From: a virus
Strand: one strand, 5' to 3'
Length of the DNA stretch: 34,279 nt
IMG/VR virus record: IMGVR_UViG_3300017667_000007
Span: 1-34,279 of that record
This document shows positions 6,666 to 13,343 of this stretch, in pieces (the first letter of the stretch is position 1; each line of letters begins with the position of its first letter). The notes under the pieces are model-generated. The model saw only the letters and a list, made by a program, of their open reading frames with translations, had not been told where the DNA came from and made no database searches. A program made the translations under genes and the position numbers.

Positions 6666-6871
6666 GGCGCGAGACTCCGGAACGCGCCGACATGGAACAG
6701 CGCGGCGACGGTGATGGCATTGCCGATAGCCTTGAGGATGATACTGCCGAAGTCCTGCCCCGTCCGGCCCCACCATTCCCGCCAGCGGATGATGATGATG
6801 AGATAAGCGCCCAAGCGCCAGCCCACGAACAGGAGGAGCCAGATTTGCAGCAAGGTGAAAGTCTGGATCAT
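6662..6871 (-). CDS. Small membrane protein, 69 aa
   Basis: Not recognised. Residues 5-30 (FTLLQIWLLLFVGWRLGAYLIIIIRW) form one transmembrane segment ending in positively charged residues. A second, weaker hydrophobic stretch (SIILKAIGNAITVAALFHVG) may cross or lie on the membrane. It overlaps both neighbours by four bases (ATGA), so it is cotranslated within the early leftward operon. Small membrane proteins in such positions are often superinfection-exclusion or host-modifying factors, but nothing here shows that directly. Confidence 0.65.
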   Translation of the reverse strand: MIQTFTLLQIWLLLFVGWRLGAYLIIIIRWREWWGRTGQDFGSIILKAIGNAITVAALFHVGAFRSLAP

Positions 6872-7920
6872 GACTGCGCCTCCGGCATGGCGTTATGCTC
6901 GACGCCGTCGAGCAGGCGGCCGGCGCGGGCTTTGCCGAGCGGCGTGGCGCGAACGACGCGATCGCCATGGAAGCCGTGCCCGCCTTCGAGATTGAGCCAG
7001 CGGCCCTTCGGGTCTTCCCGGTTAATGTCACCGCACCTCCGCCAGTCCGGATCATCCCGATCGCGGTCGTAGGTGACTGCCCACTCCCCCCATTGCTTGA
7101 AGAAGAACGCGGTGCCCGCGGCCTGGCATTGATCGCGGATCGATCGCGCCCAATCCGGATGCATGGGCCGCGCGCCGTCGCCGGATTCGCCGCCGACGAT
7201 GATCCAGTCGAGGCGGCCCGGAGGTCCGTTGAAGCCGCCCGTGCCGCGCAGAGCGTCGTAAATCACGGACCCTCGCAGGTCCGGCCTCGGCTGCGCAACT
7301 TCGGTGAAATCCACAGGCCCAAGCAGAGGCTCGGCGGAGACGAACCGCACCGCCGCCGGCGTGGCGAGCAGATCGGGGATGCGCTCATCGGCGCGCGCCT
7401 GATCCTCGGCGGAGACGCCAAGCCAGACATTGGGCAGGGGCCATTCTGGCAAATCCGCTTCTGTCGAGTGTTGCCGCCCTTCGTAATTTGCGATCCATCC
7501 CATGATATTCGCTGGAGCCAAGCCCCTGACATACTCCCGCATCCGCTTCGCCCGTTTCGTCAGCACCTGGAATGTGTGCTGCGGCAAAAGCGCCATGACG
7601 GCAAAGACGCGGTCGATCACCGCATCCGGCACGCCCTCGTGGAAGAGGTCCGCCATCGAGTTGACGAAATACATGGTGGGCTTCCTGCGCCTGAGCGGCG
7701 CGAGCAGCACGGAATCGGGCGCGATGCCGATCTTGCCGGTCCAGACCGGCTTGCCGTTGACGCGCTTCGTCGTGCCTTCGTAATGGCTGCCCGGCCTGTC
7801 AAGCAGGCGCGCGGCCTGAACCATGGCGTAGCAATTGGTGCAGCCGGGGCTGACGAGCGAGCAGCCCGCCACCGGGTTCCATGTCTGCTCGGTCCATTCG
7901 ATCGCGCTCTTGCCGGTCAT
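6868..7920 (-). CDS. Phage Gp37/Gp68 family protein (DUF5131)
   Basis: 350 residues. The start IEWTEQTWNPVAGC, then SPGCTNCYA, gives Cys20, Cys27 and Cys30. This is the Cys cluster of DUF5131 proteins, a group with a radical-SAM-like barrel known from mycobacteriophage Gp37/Gp68. Further family blocks follow: VNSMADLFHEGVPD, FQVLTKRAKRM, WLGVSAEDQARADERIPDLL, RFVSAEPLLGPVDF and WIIVGGESGDGARPMHPDWARSIRDQC. Length is as expected. The reaction is not established in vivo. It starts in ATGA overlap with the gene upstream. Antisense open frames across this gene are shadows. Confidence 0.9.
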   Translation of the reverse strand: MTGKSAIEWTEQTWNPVAGCSLVSPGCTNCYAMVQAARLLDRPGSHYEGTTKRVNGKPVWTGKIGIAPDSVLLAPLRRRKPTMYFVNSMADLFHEGVPDAVIDRVFAVMALLPQHTFQVLTKRAKRMREYVRGLAPANIMGWIANYEGRQHSTEADLPEWPLPNVWLGVSAEDQARADERIPDLLATPAAVRFVSAEPLLGPVDFTEVAQPRPDLRGSVIYDALRGTGGFNGPPGRLDWIIVGGESGDGARPMHPDWARSIRDQCQAAGTAFFFKQWGEWAVTYDRDRDDPDWRRCGDINREDPKGRWLNLEGGHGFHGDRVVRATPLGKARAGRLLDGVEHNAMPEAQS

Positions 7921-8150
7921 GCCCCGCCCTCCAGCGCCTCGACTTCCGCCTTCGCCTTGTCGAAGGCCTTGCGGGCGGCCATCATCTTGGTCTGCGCGGA
8001 CATGCTGATCTGCGCCTCCGCGACGGAGATGGCCTTCGTGAGGTCGTCAGCCAGCCCCCTTGCCGTATCGGGGCTCATGATGAATCGCGCGCCGCTGGCG
8101 CGAAGGGCGATCTCGCCGTTGTCGGCGCTGATAAACAATCTGGCGCTCAT
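7917..8150 (-). CDS. Hypothetical protein, 77 aa
   Basis: Not recognised. Residues 1-30 look like beta strands (ARLFISADNGEIALRASGARFIM), followed by helices rich in Ala, Lys and Glu (AEAQISMSAQTKMMAARKAFDKAKAEVEAL). No cysteines or membrane segment. It overlaps both neighbours by four bases (ATGA), which supports translation in the leftward operon. It could be a small adaptor of the replication-related proteins around it, but there is no direct evidence. Confidence 0.6.
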   Translation of the reverse strand: MSARLFISADNGEIALRASGARFIMSPDTARGLADDLTKAISVAEAQISMSAQTKMMAARKAFDKAKAEVEALEGGA

Positions 8151-8407
8151 CGGACAAGCTCCGGTTGGCCGAAGAGATCGGCGATGGGGGATGGGGCGGC
8201 GGCGGCCGTGGCGCGCTTTTGGGCGCGCTGCTGCCAGGCGAGAGAGGCGGCGGTGAGGCGCACCAATTCGCGTTCGATCCGCCCGATCCCGCCCTTCTTG
8301 CGGCGGCGGGCGGCATTGAGCTTTTTGGCTGCCGCGATGCGCAATTGCAGCGCGCGGCGGGGCTCGATCGGGATGATGGGGCGCAAAATCATTGGGCGGG
8401 GGTTCAT
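8147..8407 (-). CDS. Basic hypothetical protein, 86 aa
   Basis: Not recognised. Strongly basic helices (LQLRIAAAKKLNAARRRKKGGIGRIERELVRLTAAS) suggest nucleic-acid binding. The C-terminus ends PIADLFGQPELVR: QPELV and the hydrophobic DLF motif are reminiscent of short clamp-binding peptides (QxxLxF/DLF). That is notable given the DnaN gene in the same operon, but it is inference. The ribosome-binding site GAGGTG overlaps the SSB stop, ten bases upstream of the start. Confidence 0.6.
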   Translation of the reverse strand: MNPRPMILRPIIPIEPRRALQLRIAAAKKLNAARRRKKGGIGRIERELVRLTAASLAWQQRAQKRATAAAAPSPIADLFGQPELVR

Positions 8408-8416
8408 GGCTTCACC

Positions 8417-8914
8417 TCAAAACGGAATGTCGTCGTCGAGATCATGGGCCGGCGCGGAACCTTGACCTGAAGATCGGGGCTCCGCGCTGCGGCCTTTCAT
8501 GTCGCCGTAGCCCGCCGTCTTGCCCTCGCGCTCGGCCGCGTCGTTCGGCGGCGGGCGGGCGCCCTCGCTGCGGTCGAGGATCACCAATTCGCCGCCGAAG
8601 GCGCGCAGCACGATCTCGGTGGTCCAGCGCTCCACGCCGCTCTTGTCGGTGTATTTGCGCGTCTCGATCCGGCCCGCGACATAGACCTTCGAGCCCTTGG
8701 CGAGGTTGCGCTCCACGATGCCGCAAAGGCCGTCGTTGAAGATCACCACATTGTGCCATTGCACCGCTTCCTTGCGCTCGCCGGTCGTCTTGTCCTTCCA
8801 GGATTCGGAGGTGGCGACGGAGAAGGAGGCGACCTTCGCGCCGGAATTCAGCGTGCGGATTTCCGGGTCGCGGCCCAGGTTGCCGATGATCTCGGCTCGG
8901 TTGATGGAGAACAT
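8417..8914 (-). CDS. ssb: Single-stranded DNA-binding protein
   Basis: 165 residues, usual length for bacterial-type SSB. The OB-fold is clear: INRAEIIGNLGRDPEIRTLNSGAKVASFSVATSESW, then WHNVVIFNDGL, then GSKVYVAGRIETRKYTDKSGVERWTTEIVLR. A disordered linker with Gly/Pro/Arg ends in the acidic tip DLDDDIPF, which binds partner repair and replication proteins. It coats single strands during phage replication or recombination. The start at 8914 overlaps the previous stop as TGATG. Longer frames upstream belong to the neighbouring gene. Confidence 0.95.
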   Translation of the reverse strand: MFSINRAEIIGNLGRDPEIRTLNSGAKVASFSVATSESWKDKTTGERKEAVQWHNVVIFNDGLCGIVERNLAKGSKVYVAGRIETRKYTDKSGVERWTTEIVLRAFGGELVILDRSEGARPPPNDAAEREGKTAGYGDMKGRSAEPRSSGQGSAPAHDLDDDIPF

Positions 8915-9174
8915 CAGCGCTTCGCCTTGCCGATCGCCTTGGCGGGATTGTGTTCGATGGTCGCCGGCTCGGTGATTGCCGGGGCGCAATCGAGGAAGGC
9001 GATATTGGGCCGTTGCTTGCGACCACGGGCAAAATCGATCTCCGTCTTGGCCGTGCCGATGATCCTGCCGGCGAGATGGGCGAGAACGATGCCCTCGTTG
9101 ATATCGACCTTTCCGCTGCGGATGCCTTGCCATACGTCGATGAGTTCGGCGCGCATTTCGACCATGTTCTTCAT
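8914..9174 (-). CDS. Hypothetical protein upstream of ssb, 86 aa
   Basis: Not recognised. It begins MKNMVEMRAELIDVWQGIRSGKVDINEGIVLAHLAGRIIGTAKTEIDFARGRKQ, a compact helical region of a kind often found in phage early genes beside ssb. The C-terminus is rich in Pro and Ala with a basic end. The start at 9174 is chosen because AGGAGAG lies nine bases before it, although the frame is open to 9201. The stop of the repeat protein is one base before the start. It ends as TGATG with ssb, so coupled translation is likely. Confidence 0.65.
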   Translation of the reverse strand: MKNMVEMRAELIDVWQGIRSGKVDINEGIVLAHLAGRIIGTAKTEIDFARGRKQRPNIAFLDCAPAITEPATIEHNPAKAIGKAKR

Positions 9175-9175
9175 G

Positions 9176-9955
9176 TCAGTCTCTCCTGAGTTCGCGGACA
9201 AGCCGCAGTTGCTCCGCTTTCACGGAAATGAAATTGGCGATGGTGGGGTCATGGCGATCGCTGGCTGGCCAGCCGAGCAGCTTCAAAATGTAGGAGTGGT
9301 GAAGAGAATCTCTTTCGGCTTTTCCCGATGCGCGTTTTTCCGCGGCAAGCCGCTCCTTGTTGGCTTCTCTCCATGCTCGGTGCTTCGCAAGGTACTGCTC
9401 CTTGTTGGCCTCTCTCCATGCTCGGTGCTTCGCAAGGCGCTGCTCCTTGTTGGCCTCATAGTACGCGCGCTGGCTCGCCGCGATCCGCTCCTTGTTAGCC
9501 TCACGGTATGCGCGGCTTTTTGCGGATCGCTGTTCTCCGTTGGCCTCACGGTAGGCGTGCTTTTTCGCGGCGCTGATCCGCTCCTTGTTGGCCTCACGGT
9601 AGGCGCGCTGCCTCGCCGCGATCCTCTCCCTGTTGGCCTCACCGTATGCGCGCGTTTTCGCGGCGATACGCTCCTTGTTGGCCTGATAGTATTCGCGCCA
9701 CTGCTGCTTGTTGGCCTCACGGTATGCAATCACGCGCTCCTTGTTGGCCTCACGCCATGAGCGCGCTTTCGCGACACGCCCCTCCTTGTTAGCCTCACGG
9801 TGTGCGCGCCTGTGAGCGGCCATCCGCTCTTTGTTGGCCTCTTCCCACGCGCGCTTTCCGGCTGCGATCCGCTCTTTGTTAGCCGCCCGCCAAGCCCGCA
9901 TATACTGAGCCTTCCGCTCCTTCCTGATGTCAGAGTGTTCGCTATTACTGCCCAT
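9176..9955 (-). CDS. Basic protein with about 13 tandem 15-residue repeats
   Basis: 259 residues. Residues about 20-210 are repeats of the form RAYREANKERIAAxQ. The ANKE-type core appears about 13 times with changes (EANKERM, EANKEGR, QANKERI, EANREPI-like EANRERI, EANGEQR). The result should be one long, highly charged helix that could bind nucleic acid. The C-terminal 45 residues (SYILKLLGW, then DPTIANFISVKAEQLRLVRELRR) are a different, compact domain resembling the tail of other phage proteins with such arrays. This tail is the part likely to be conserved. Repeat number can change by slippage or unequal exchange. Function unknown. Confidence 0.7.
   Translation of the reverse strand: MGSNSEHSDIRKERKAQYMRAWRAANKERIAAGKRAWEEANKERMAAHRRAHREANKEGRVAKARSWREANKERVIAYREANKQQWREYYQANKERIAAKTRAYGEANRERIAARQRAYREANKERISAAKKHAYREANGEQRSAKSRAYREANKERIAASQRAYYEANKEQRLAKHRAWREANKEQYLAKHRAWREANKERLAAEKRASGKAERDSLHHSYILKLLGWPASDRHDPTIANFISVKAEQLRLVRELRRD
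9335..9900 (-). repeat. Tandem coding repeats, unit about 45 bp
   Basis: On the plus strand the unit reads about as TCCTTGTTGGCCTCACGGTA followed by GCGCGC and a variable part. Two adjacent units near 9364-9440 are nearly identical, which suggests recent duplication. The array encodes the 15-residue repeats of the protein at 9176-9955. Confidence 0.85.
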
Positions 9956-9998
9956 CTTCTTTCTCTTTCACCCTCAAACCCATCCCCAAGCCCATCGC

Positions 9999-10050
9999 CC
10001 GTGTCCGGAGCGAAGCTGCAAGCTTGCTTGCAGCGCAGTCCCGGACGCGG
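9999..10050. repeat. Dispersed palindromic element, family A, copy 1
   Basis: Outer stem of ten pairs (ending GTCCGG at 10003-10008 against CCGGAC at 10041-10046), internal loop AGCGAA opposite GCAGTC, and an inner perfect hairpin GCTGCAAGC / TT / GCTTGCAGC (10015-10034). It lies between dnaN and the repeat-protein gene and is the largest structure in that 138-base gap. Confidence 0.85.
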
Positions 10051-10085
10051 CGATCACTCGAAAACCTCCCGGACGCGGCGATCAC
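10040..10085. repeat. 18-bp direct repeat beside element A1
   Basis: CCCGGACGCGGCGATCAC occurs at 10040-10057 and again at 10068-10085. The first copy includes the 3' outer arm of the family A element. A repeat at the edge of the element may mark a duplication or an abandoned earlier end. Confidence 0.75.
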
Positions 10086-10093
10086 CCAAAACT

Positions 10094-11221
10094 TCACACT
10101 CTCATGGGCATCAAAACAAACAACGCGCTCGCCCCATCCCGGCTTTGCGCCAGCGTGGGGCTCGACGGGTCGCCCAATTTGAACAACACCGTATCCCCCG
10201 CCATCTGGCCCAGCATGTCGGCGAGGTAGCGGGCGTTGTATCCCGTCTCGAAATCCGGGCCGTCGTAATCAGCCTCCATCTCCTCGCTGGCGGAGCCGGC
10301 GTCGGGATTGCTGACGGAAAGCGTCAATTTGCCATCGGTCATCCTGAAGCGCACGGCCCCGCCGCGCTCGCTGCTGATCGTTGAGACGCGGTCGACCGCG
10401 GCCAGCAAGGCCCCGCGCTCCGCCACCAGGCGTTTCTCGTTCGCCGCCGGAATCACGCGGGTGTAATCCGGAAAAGTCCCGTCGATCAGCTTGGAGGTGA
10501 GGGTGAGGCCCGGCAGGATGAAGCGGATCTTCGCAGGCGAAGCCTCGATCGTGACCGCCTCCTTGGAATCCTTGACGCCCTTCAGAGCCGCCAGCACCTC
10601 GCCCACGGTCTTGCGCGGCACGATGATGCCCGGCAGCCCAGACGCGCCATCCGGCGCCGTCAGCCGCTCGCGGGCCAGTCTGTGCCCATCCGTCGCCACG
10701 GCGGTGAGATGCGTTTCATCATCCGCCGCGTTGATGTGGAGATAGATGCCGTTCAGGTAATAGCGCGACTCTTCCGTGCTGATCGCGAATTGCACGGTTG
10801 AAAAGAGCTGCGCCAGCGCGCCGGCGGCGAGCGTGAAGCGATGAAATTCATGCGGAAGAGCCATGCTGGGGAAATCGCCGATCGGCAGGGCCTGCAGCGT
10901 GAAGCGGCTGCGGCCGCCGCGCACCACCAGGCGCCTATCATCAGCATCCATGGCGAGGCTCACCTCGCCGCCCTCCGGCATCTTGCGCAGGATATCGTGC
11001 AGCAGATGCGCAGGCACGGTGGTGGCCATCTCGCCCGCCACCTCCAGCACCGCCACGGCCTCGATGTCGAGATCGGTGGCGGTGAGCGTCAGCCGCCCGC
11101 CCCTGGCCGAGAGCGCGACATTGGAAAGGACAGGGATGGTGTTGCGCCGCTCGACGACGCGCTGCAGAGAGGCCAAAGCGCCGGACAGGGTGTCGCGGGA
11201 AAGGGTGAGGGATTGGTTCAT
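10094..11221 (-). CDS. dnaN: DNA polymerase III beta subunit (sliding clamp)
   Basis: 375 residues, full bacterial length. All three clamp domains are present. Family blocks include LQRVVERRNTIPVLSNVALSA, LTATDLDIEA, LPIGDFPS, YLNGIYLH, ATDGHRLA, GLPGIIVPRKTVGE, LIDGTFPDYTRVIP, ERGGAVRF, GYNARYLADML and the terminal FVLMPMRV. It forms the ring that tethers DNA polymerase; a phage copy could favour phage replication or recruit host polymerase. The start at 11221 (MNQSL) matches the normal N-terminus. An in-frame ATG at 11242 overlaps the stop of the HD gene. The leftward operon also carries SSB, while no DNA polymerase gene is in the window. Confidence 0.95.
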   Translation of the reverse strand: MNQSLTLSRDTLSGALASLQRVVERRNTIPVLSNVALSARGGRLTLTATDLDIEAVAVLEVAGEMATTVPAHLLHDILRKMPEGGEVSLAMDADDRRLVVRGGRSRFTLQALPIGDFPSMALPHEFHRFTLAAGALAQLFSTVQFAISTEESRYYLNGIYLHINAADDETHLTAVATDGHRLARERLTAPDGASGLPGIIVPRKTVGEVLAALKGVKDSKEAVTIEASPAKIRFILPGLTLTSKLIDGTFPDYTRVIPAANEKRLVAERGALLAAVDRVSTISSERGGAVRFRMTDGKLTLSVSNPDAGSASEEMEADYDGPDFETGYNARYLADMLGQMAGDTVLFKLGDPSSPTLAQSRDGASALFVLMPMRV

Positions 11222-11234
11222 CACTGTCTCTTTT

Positions 11235-11978
11235 TTAGCCATGACGGTTGGACCGGGTTTGCGCGTGTGCGGATTCTTGCTGACCGCTCGCTCCGGACGA
11301 TGCTCGTCCGCTCGCGGCTTGCGAAGATGCAAGCTTGCTTGCGTCGAAGTCCGTCGCGCTCGCGCCAGTAAAGACAGGCAGGTGGTGCCGGAACAATTGC
11401 AGCAGCCGCTCGGCGCAGACGCCGGGCGAAAGCGGTGGCCCGAGAACGCGGTGGTGGCGCGGGATATCCTCCAGCGCCAGCCATGTCTCGGGCGGATCGG
11501 GCAGGTAATCGCGCCGCTCGGTCATCAGGGCGATCTGGTCGATCTTCCGGACGGCTTCGTGCATCGCCTTGTCGGGCAGCGGCAGGTGGGCGGCTTTGTG
11601 GATGGCGAAATCGTGAGCAAACTTGAGTTCTGCGATGCCATCTGCCGCTTCGTCGCTGAGATGAGCATCGCCCATGACGCTCGCTACGGAGATGGCGATC
11701 GCCTTGGCCACCGGCGTGGCGATATCGCCGATCCGCGCCTCATGCGCATCATGCAGCAGCCAATGCGGTATGGCCCATTCGAGCTTCTGCCAGCGTGCGA
11801 TCTCGACGCCGATAATCGTATGCCAGGCGACCGAGACATCGTATTTCGCCGCTCCGGTCCAGCGGTAAACGCGCGCCAAAGTCTCGGCGATCTCGGCGAA
11901 ATCGACCTGCGCTGGCGTCGGATCGATCAGGTCGATCCGGTTGCCGAAACGGGAGAGGATATGGGGCAGTCCGGTCAT
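11235..11978 (-). CDS. HD-domain phosphohydrolase (YfbR-like nucleotidase)
   Basis: 247 residues. The metal-binding HD pattern is visible: His in VAWHTI, His-Asp in WLLHDAHEARIGDI, and a later Asp in VRKIDQIALMTE. This matches phage HD proteins related to 5'-deoxynucleotidase YfbR, which act on nucleotides or deoxynucleotides. The catalytic part ends near residue 205 (ERLLQLFRHHLPVF). The C-terminal 40 residues are encoded by the family B and family A palindromic elements at 11284-11357. They read as low-complexity Ser/Ala sequence, an in-frame insertion. It overlaps the previous gene as ATGA. Confidence 0.82.
   Translation of the reverse strand: MTGLPHILSRFGNRIDLIDPTPAQVDFAEIAETLARVYRWTGAAKYDVSVAWHTIIGVEIARWQKLEWAIPHWLLHDAHEARIGDIATPVAKAIAISVASVMGDAHLSDEAADGIAELKFAHDFAIHKAAHLPLPDKAMHEAVRKIDQIALMTERRDYLPDPPETWLALEDIPRHHRVLGPPLSPGVCAERLLQLFRHHLPVFTGASATDFDASKLASSQAASGRASSGASGQQESAHAQTRSNRHG
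11284..11357. repeat. Family B element fused to family A element (B1 and A2)
   Basis: B1 (11284-11317) has the inner hairpin GGACGA-TGC-TCGTCC. A2 (about 11318-11357) has the inner hairpin GATGCAAGC / TT / GCTTGCGTC at 11326-11345 and loop GAAGTC. The outer stem of A2 is not preserved, as if B1 had joined into it. Both lie in frame in the 3' end of the HD gene. Confidence 0.8.
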
Positions 11979-12262
11979 GCGAGCCGCCCGATGAAGTCGC
12001 GGCCGAGCGCGCGTTCGATGAAGATCAGCGCTTCCGCCCTGTCGCCGCGCGACAGCGCGTCCCGCGCGGTTTCCAAATCTTCGGGCTGCGACGAAATGAT
12101 TGACATGTCGCCGAACTCATTGCGCAGACTGATCGCTTCGGCCTCGGCTTCGGTGATCTTTTTGCGGTCGATCAATTCCTGCAGCAATTCATCGTCCTCG
12201 AAATCATCGAGATCGATTTCGACATAGGTTTCCTGCGTGGTGCTTTTCCTCTGCCAACCCAT
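11975..12262 (-). CDS. Acidic hypothetical protein, 95 aa
   Basis: Not recognised. The N-terminal half is very acidic (YVEIDLDDFEDDELLQELIDRKKITEAEAEAISL), followed by SSQPEDLETARDALSRGDRAEALIFIERALGRDFIGRL, which looks like paired helices. No membrane or metal motif. The ATG at 12262 is chosen over the GTG at 12265 because GGAGGG then lies six bases away. It starts in the stop of the upstream gene (TGATG) and ends in ATGA with the HD gene. Acidic small phage proteins sometimes act as DNA mimics, but nothing here shows it. Confidence 0.65.
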   Translation of the reverse strand: MGWQRKSTTQETYVEIDLDDFEDDELLQELIDRKKITEAEAEAISLRNEFGDMSIISSQPEDLETARDALSRGDRAEALIFIERALGRDFIGRLA

Positions 12263-12849
12263 CACGCGCCCTCCGGCCGGCAGACGGGGAAGGCCACGGC
12301 CTGCGGCGCGGGCTGAACGGCCGCGGCGTTGAAGGCGGGCAGCGTGCCGGGCCGGGCGATCTCCACGATTCCGGCGAGCATCAAGGCAAACGCGCCGATG
12401 AGGGTGAAGGCGGCAAGGGTGCGCTCGGTGCGGGTGAAAATCGGGCCTGGCTTGACGACGCTCTCGGGGCCAATCGCTGCCAACTCGGCGGAGCCTGTCA
12501 TCCGATCCCGAACGAGCTTCGCCATCCTCGCCGCTTCATCGCTCGCCAGCTTTCCGTAAGCCAGCACCTGATGCGGCGACCAGCCGCGCTGGTGCAGATG
12601 CCAGGGCTCGACATGGCCCCATTCCGCCTCAATCTCGCGCATGTCCAACGCCATGCGCCGGACGATGAAAGCCGCGACGCGCATCGCCTCACGGGGGATG
12701 TCCTCCCTCGCCGCGAGCGGATGAGCACCCCCGCTGCGAGCGGACGAGCATCGTCCGGAGCGAGCAGCGAAGCCGGAATCCTCCGGAGCGAGCGGCGCAG
12801 CAAAAACCTTCGCTGCTGCGGGGTTGTCGGGGGACGGAATCGGGTTCAT
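12262..12849 (-). CDS. Membrane-anchored hypothetical protein, first gene of leftward operon
   Basis: 195 residues. A soluble helical part (about 50-140, with AFIVRRMALDMREIEAEWGHVEPWHLHQRGW) is followed by one transmembrane segment near 150-172 (TLAAFTLIGAFALMLAGIVEIA). The start at 12849 is fixed by a strong AGGAGG just upstream. The frame is open further upstream to 12978, but that would cross the promoter and operator. Residues about 28-50 are encoded by family B element DNA and look inserted. It is the first gene after the leftward promoter, so it is probably expressed early and may alter the host envelope. Function unknown. Confidence 0.65.
   Translation of the reverse strand: MNPIPSPDNPAAAKVFAAPLAPEDSGFAARSGRCSSARSGGAHPLAAREDIPREAMRVAAFIVRRMALDMREIEAEWGHVEPWHLHQRGWSPHQVLAYGKLASDEAARMAKLVRDRMTGSAELAAIGPESVVKPGPIFTRTERTLAAFTLIGAFALMLAGIVEIARPGTLPAFNAAAVQPAPQAVAFPVCRPEGA
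12711..12797. repeat. Dispersed palindromic element, family B, copy 2 with partial copies
   Basis: The core at 12735-12766 contains GCGAGCGGACGAGCATCG followed by TCCGGAGCGAGC, with the GGACGA/TCGTCC hairpin. Partial copies flank it (GCGAGCGGATGAGCA near 12713, CCGGAGCGAGCGGCG near 12783). The cluster lies in frame in the leftward gene. Confidence 0.75.
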
Positions 12850-12877
12850 CGGGCCTCCTGTCGGGGTGACGGGAGGC

Positions 12878-12919
12878 AAAATGCATAACCGATTATCGGT
12901 TGTCAACCGTTTTTCGGTT
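12878..12919 (-). promoter_or_regulatory. Leftward early promoter with two operators
   Basis: Two 15-base operators: AACCGATTATCGGTT (12887-12901), palindromic around one central base, and AACCGTTTTTCGGTT (12905-12919). On the minus strand, TTGACA (12906-12901) lies between them as a -35 box, with a weak -10 CATTTT 17 bases on (12883-12878). The gene at 12849 follows with a good ribosome-binding site. The same operator pair occurs at the rightward promoter, so one repressor probably controls both. The segment may also drive the rightward gene at 13016. Confidence 0.75.
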
Positions 12920-13015
12920 AAAAAGATTGACGCTGATTGCGGGCGTTCCGTTGCGCCCTCGCCGTCCTTGTGCTTCAATCCATCATCTGGCTATGGAAAC
13001 GGCGGGGAATGACCA

Positions 13016-13330
13016 GTGAAGCAAATGTTTTCGGTTTTGTTTGTCCTGATCATGAGCCTCCCGGCGCTTGCGCAGGAAAAGCGGGCAACGCGGGAGTCTT
13101 TTGCCTGCAGTCATCTGGATCAGCTCATGCTGGCTGGCGAGATGGTGGTTAAAAAAGACTATGCCTCGTTCAAGGCTTACATCACCGATATGGCGAATAT
13201 CGGCGAATGCGTGATGATCAACAAGGGCAACCGGCTCTTCGTTGAGGGCGTCACGGGCGGCGTGGCGGCCTGCGTGCGCGTGCGCGCCGAGAAGAAATGC
13301 CGATGGACCGTTCCGCAAAGCTACGAATGA
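13016..13330 (+). CDS. Secreted cysteine-containing small protein (possible moron)
   Basis: 104 residues from a GTG start, or 101 from the ATG at 13025. A GGGGA ribosome-binding site precedes the GTG. The first 20 residues (MKQMFSVLFVLIMSLPALAQ) are a signal peptide with the cleavage motif ALA-QE. The mature part is about 84 residues with four cysteines (FACSH, GECVM, AACVR, KKCRW) that could form two disulfides in the periplasm. It is convergent with the repressor gene and sits between it and the leftward operators. That is a typical place for a gene expressed in lysogens or under repressor control. Candidate roles are superinfection exclusion or host fitness; the family is not recognised. 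Confidence 0.7.
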   Translation: MKQMFSVLFVLIMSLPALAQEKRATRESFACSHLDQLMLAGEMVVKKDYASFKAYITDMANIGECVMINKGNRLFVEGVTGGVAACVRVRAEKKCRWTVPQSYE

Positions 13331-13343
13331 GCGTTACGCCTCC

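Noticed and set aside
9335-9900. CRISPR-like look of regular repeats
   Set aside because: The units are tandem, coding and diverged, with no unique spacers and no cas genes.
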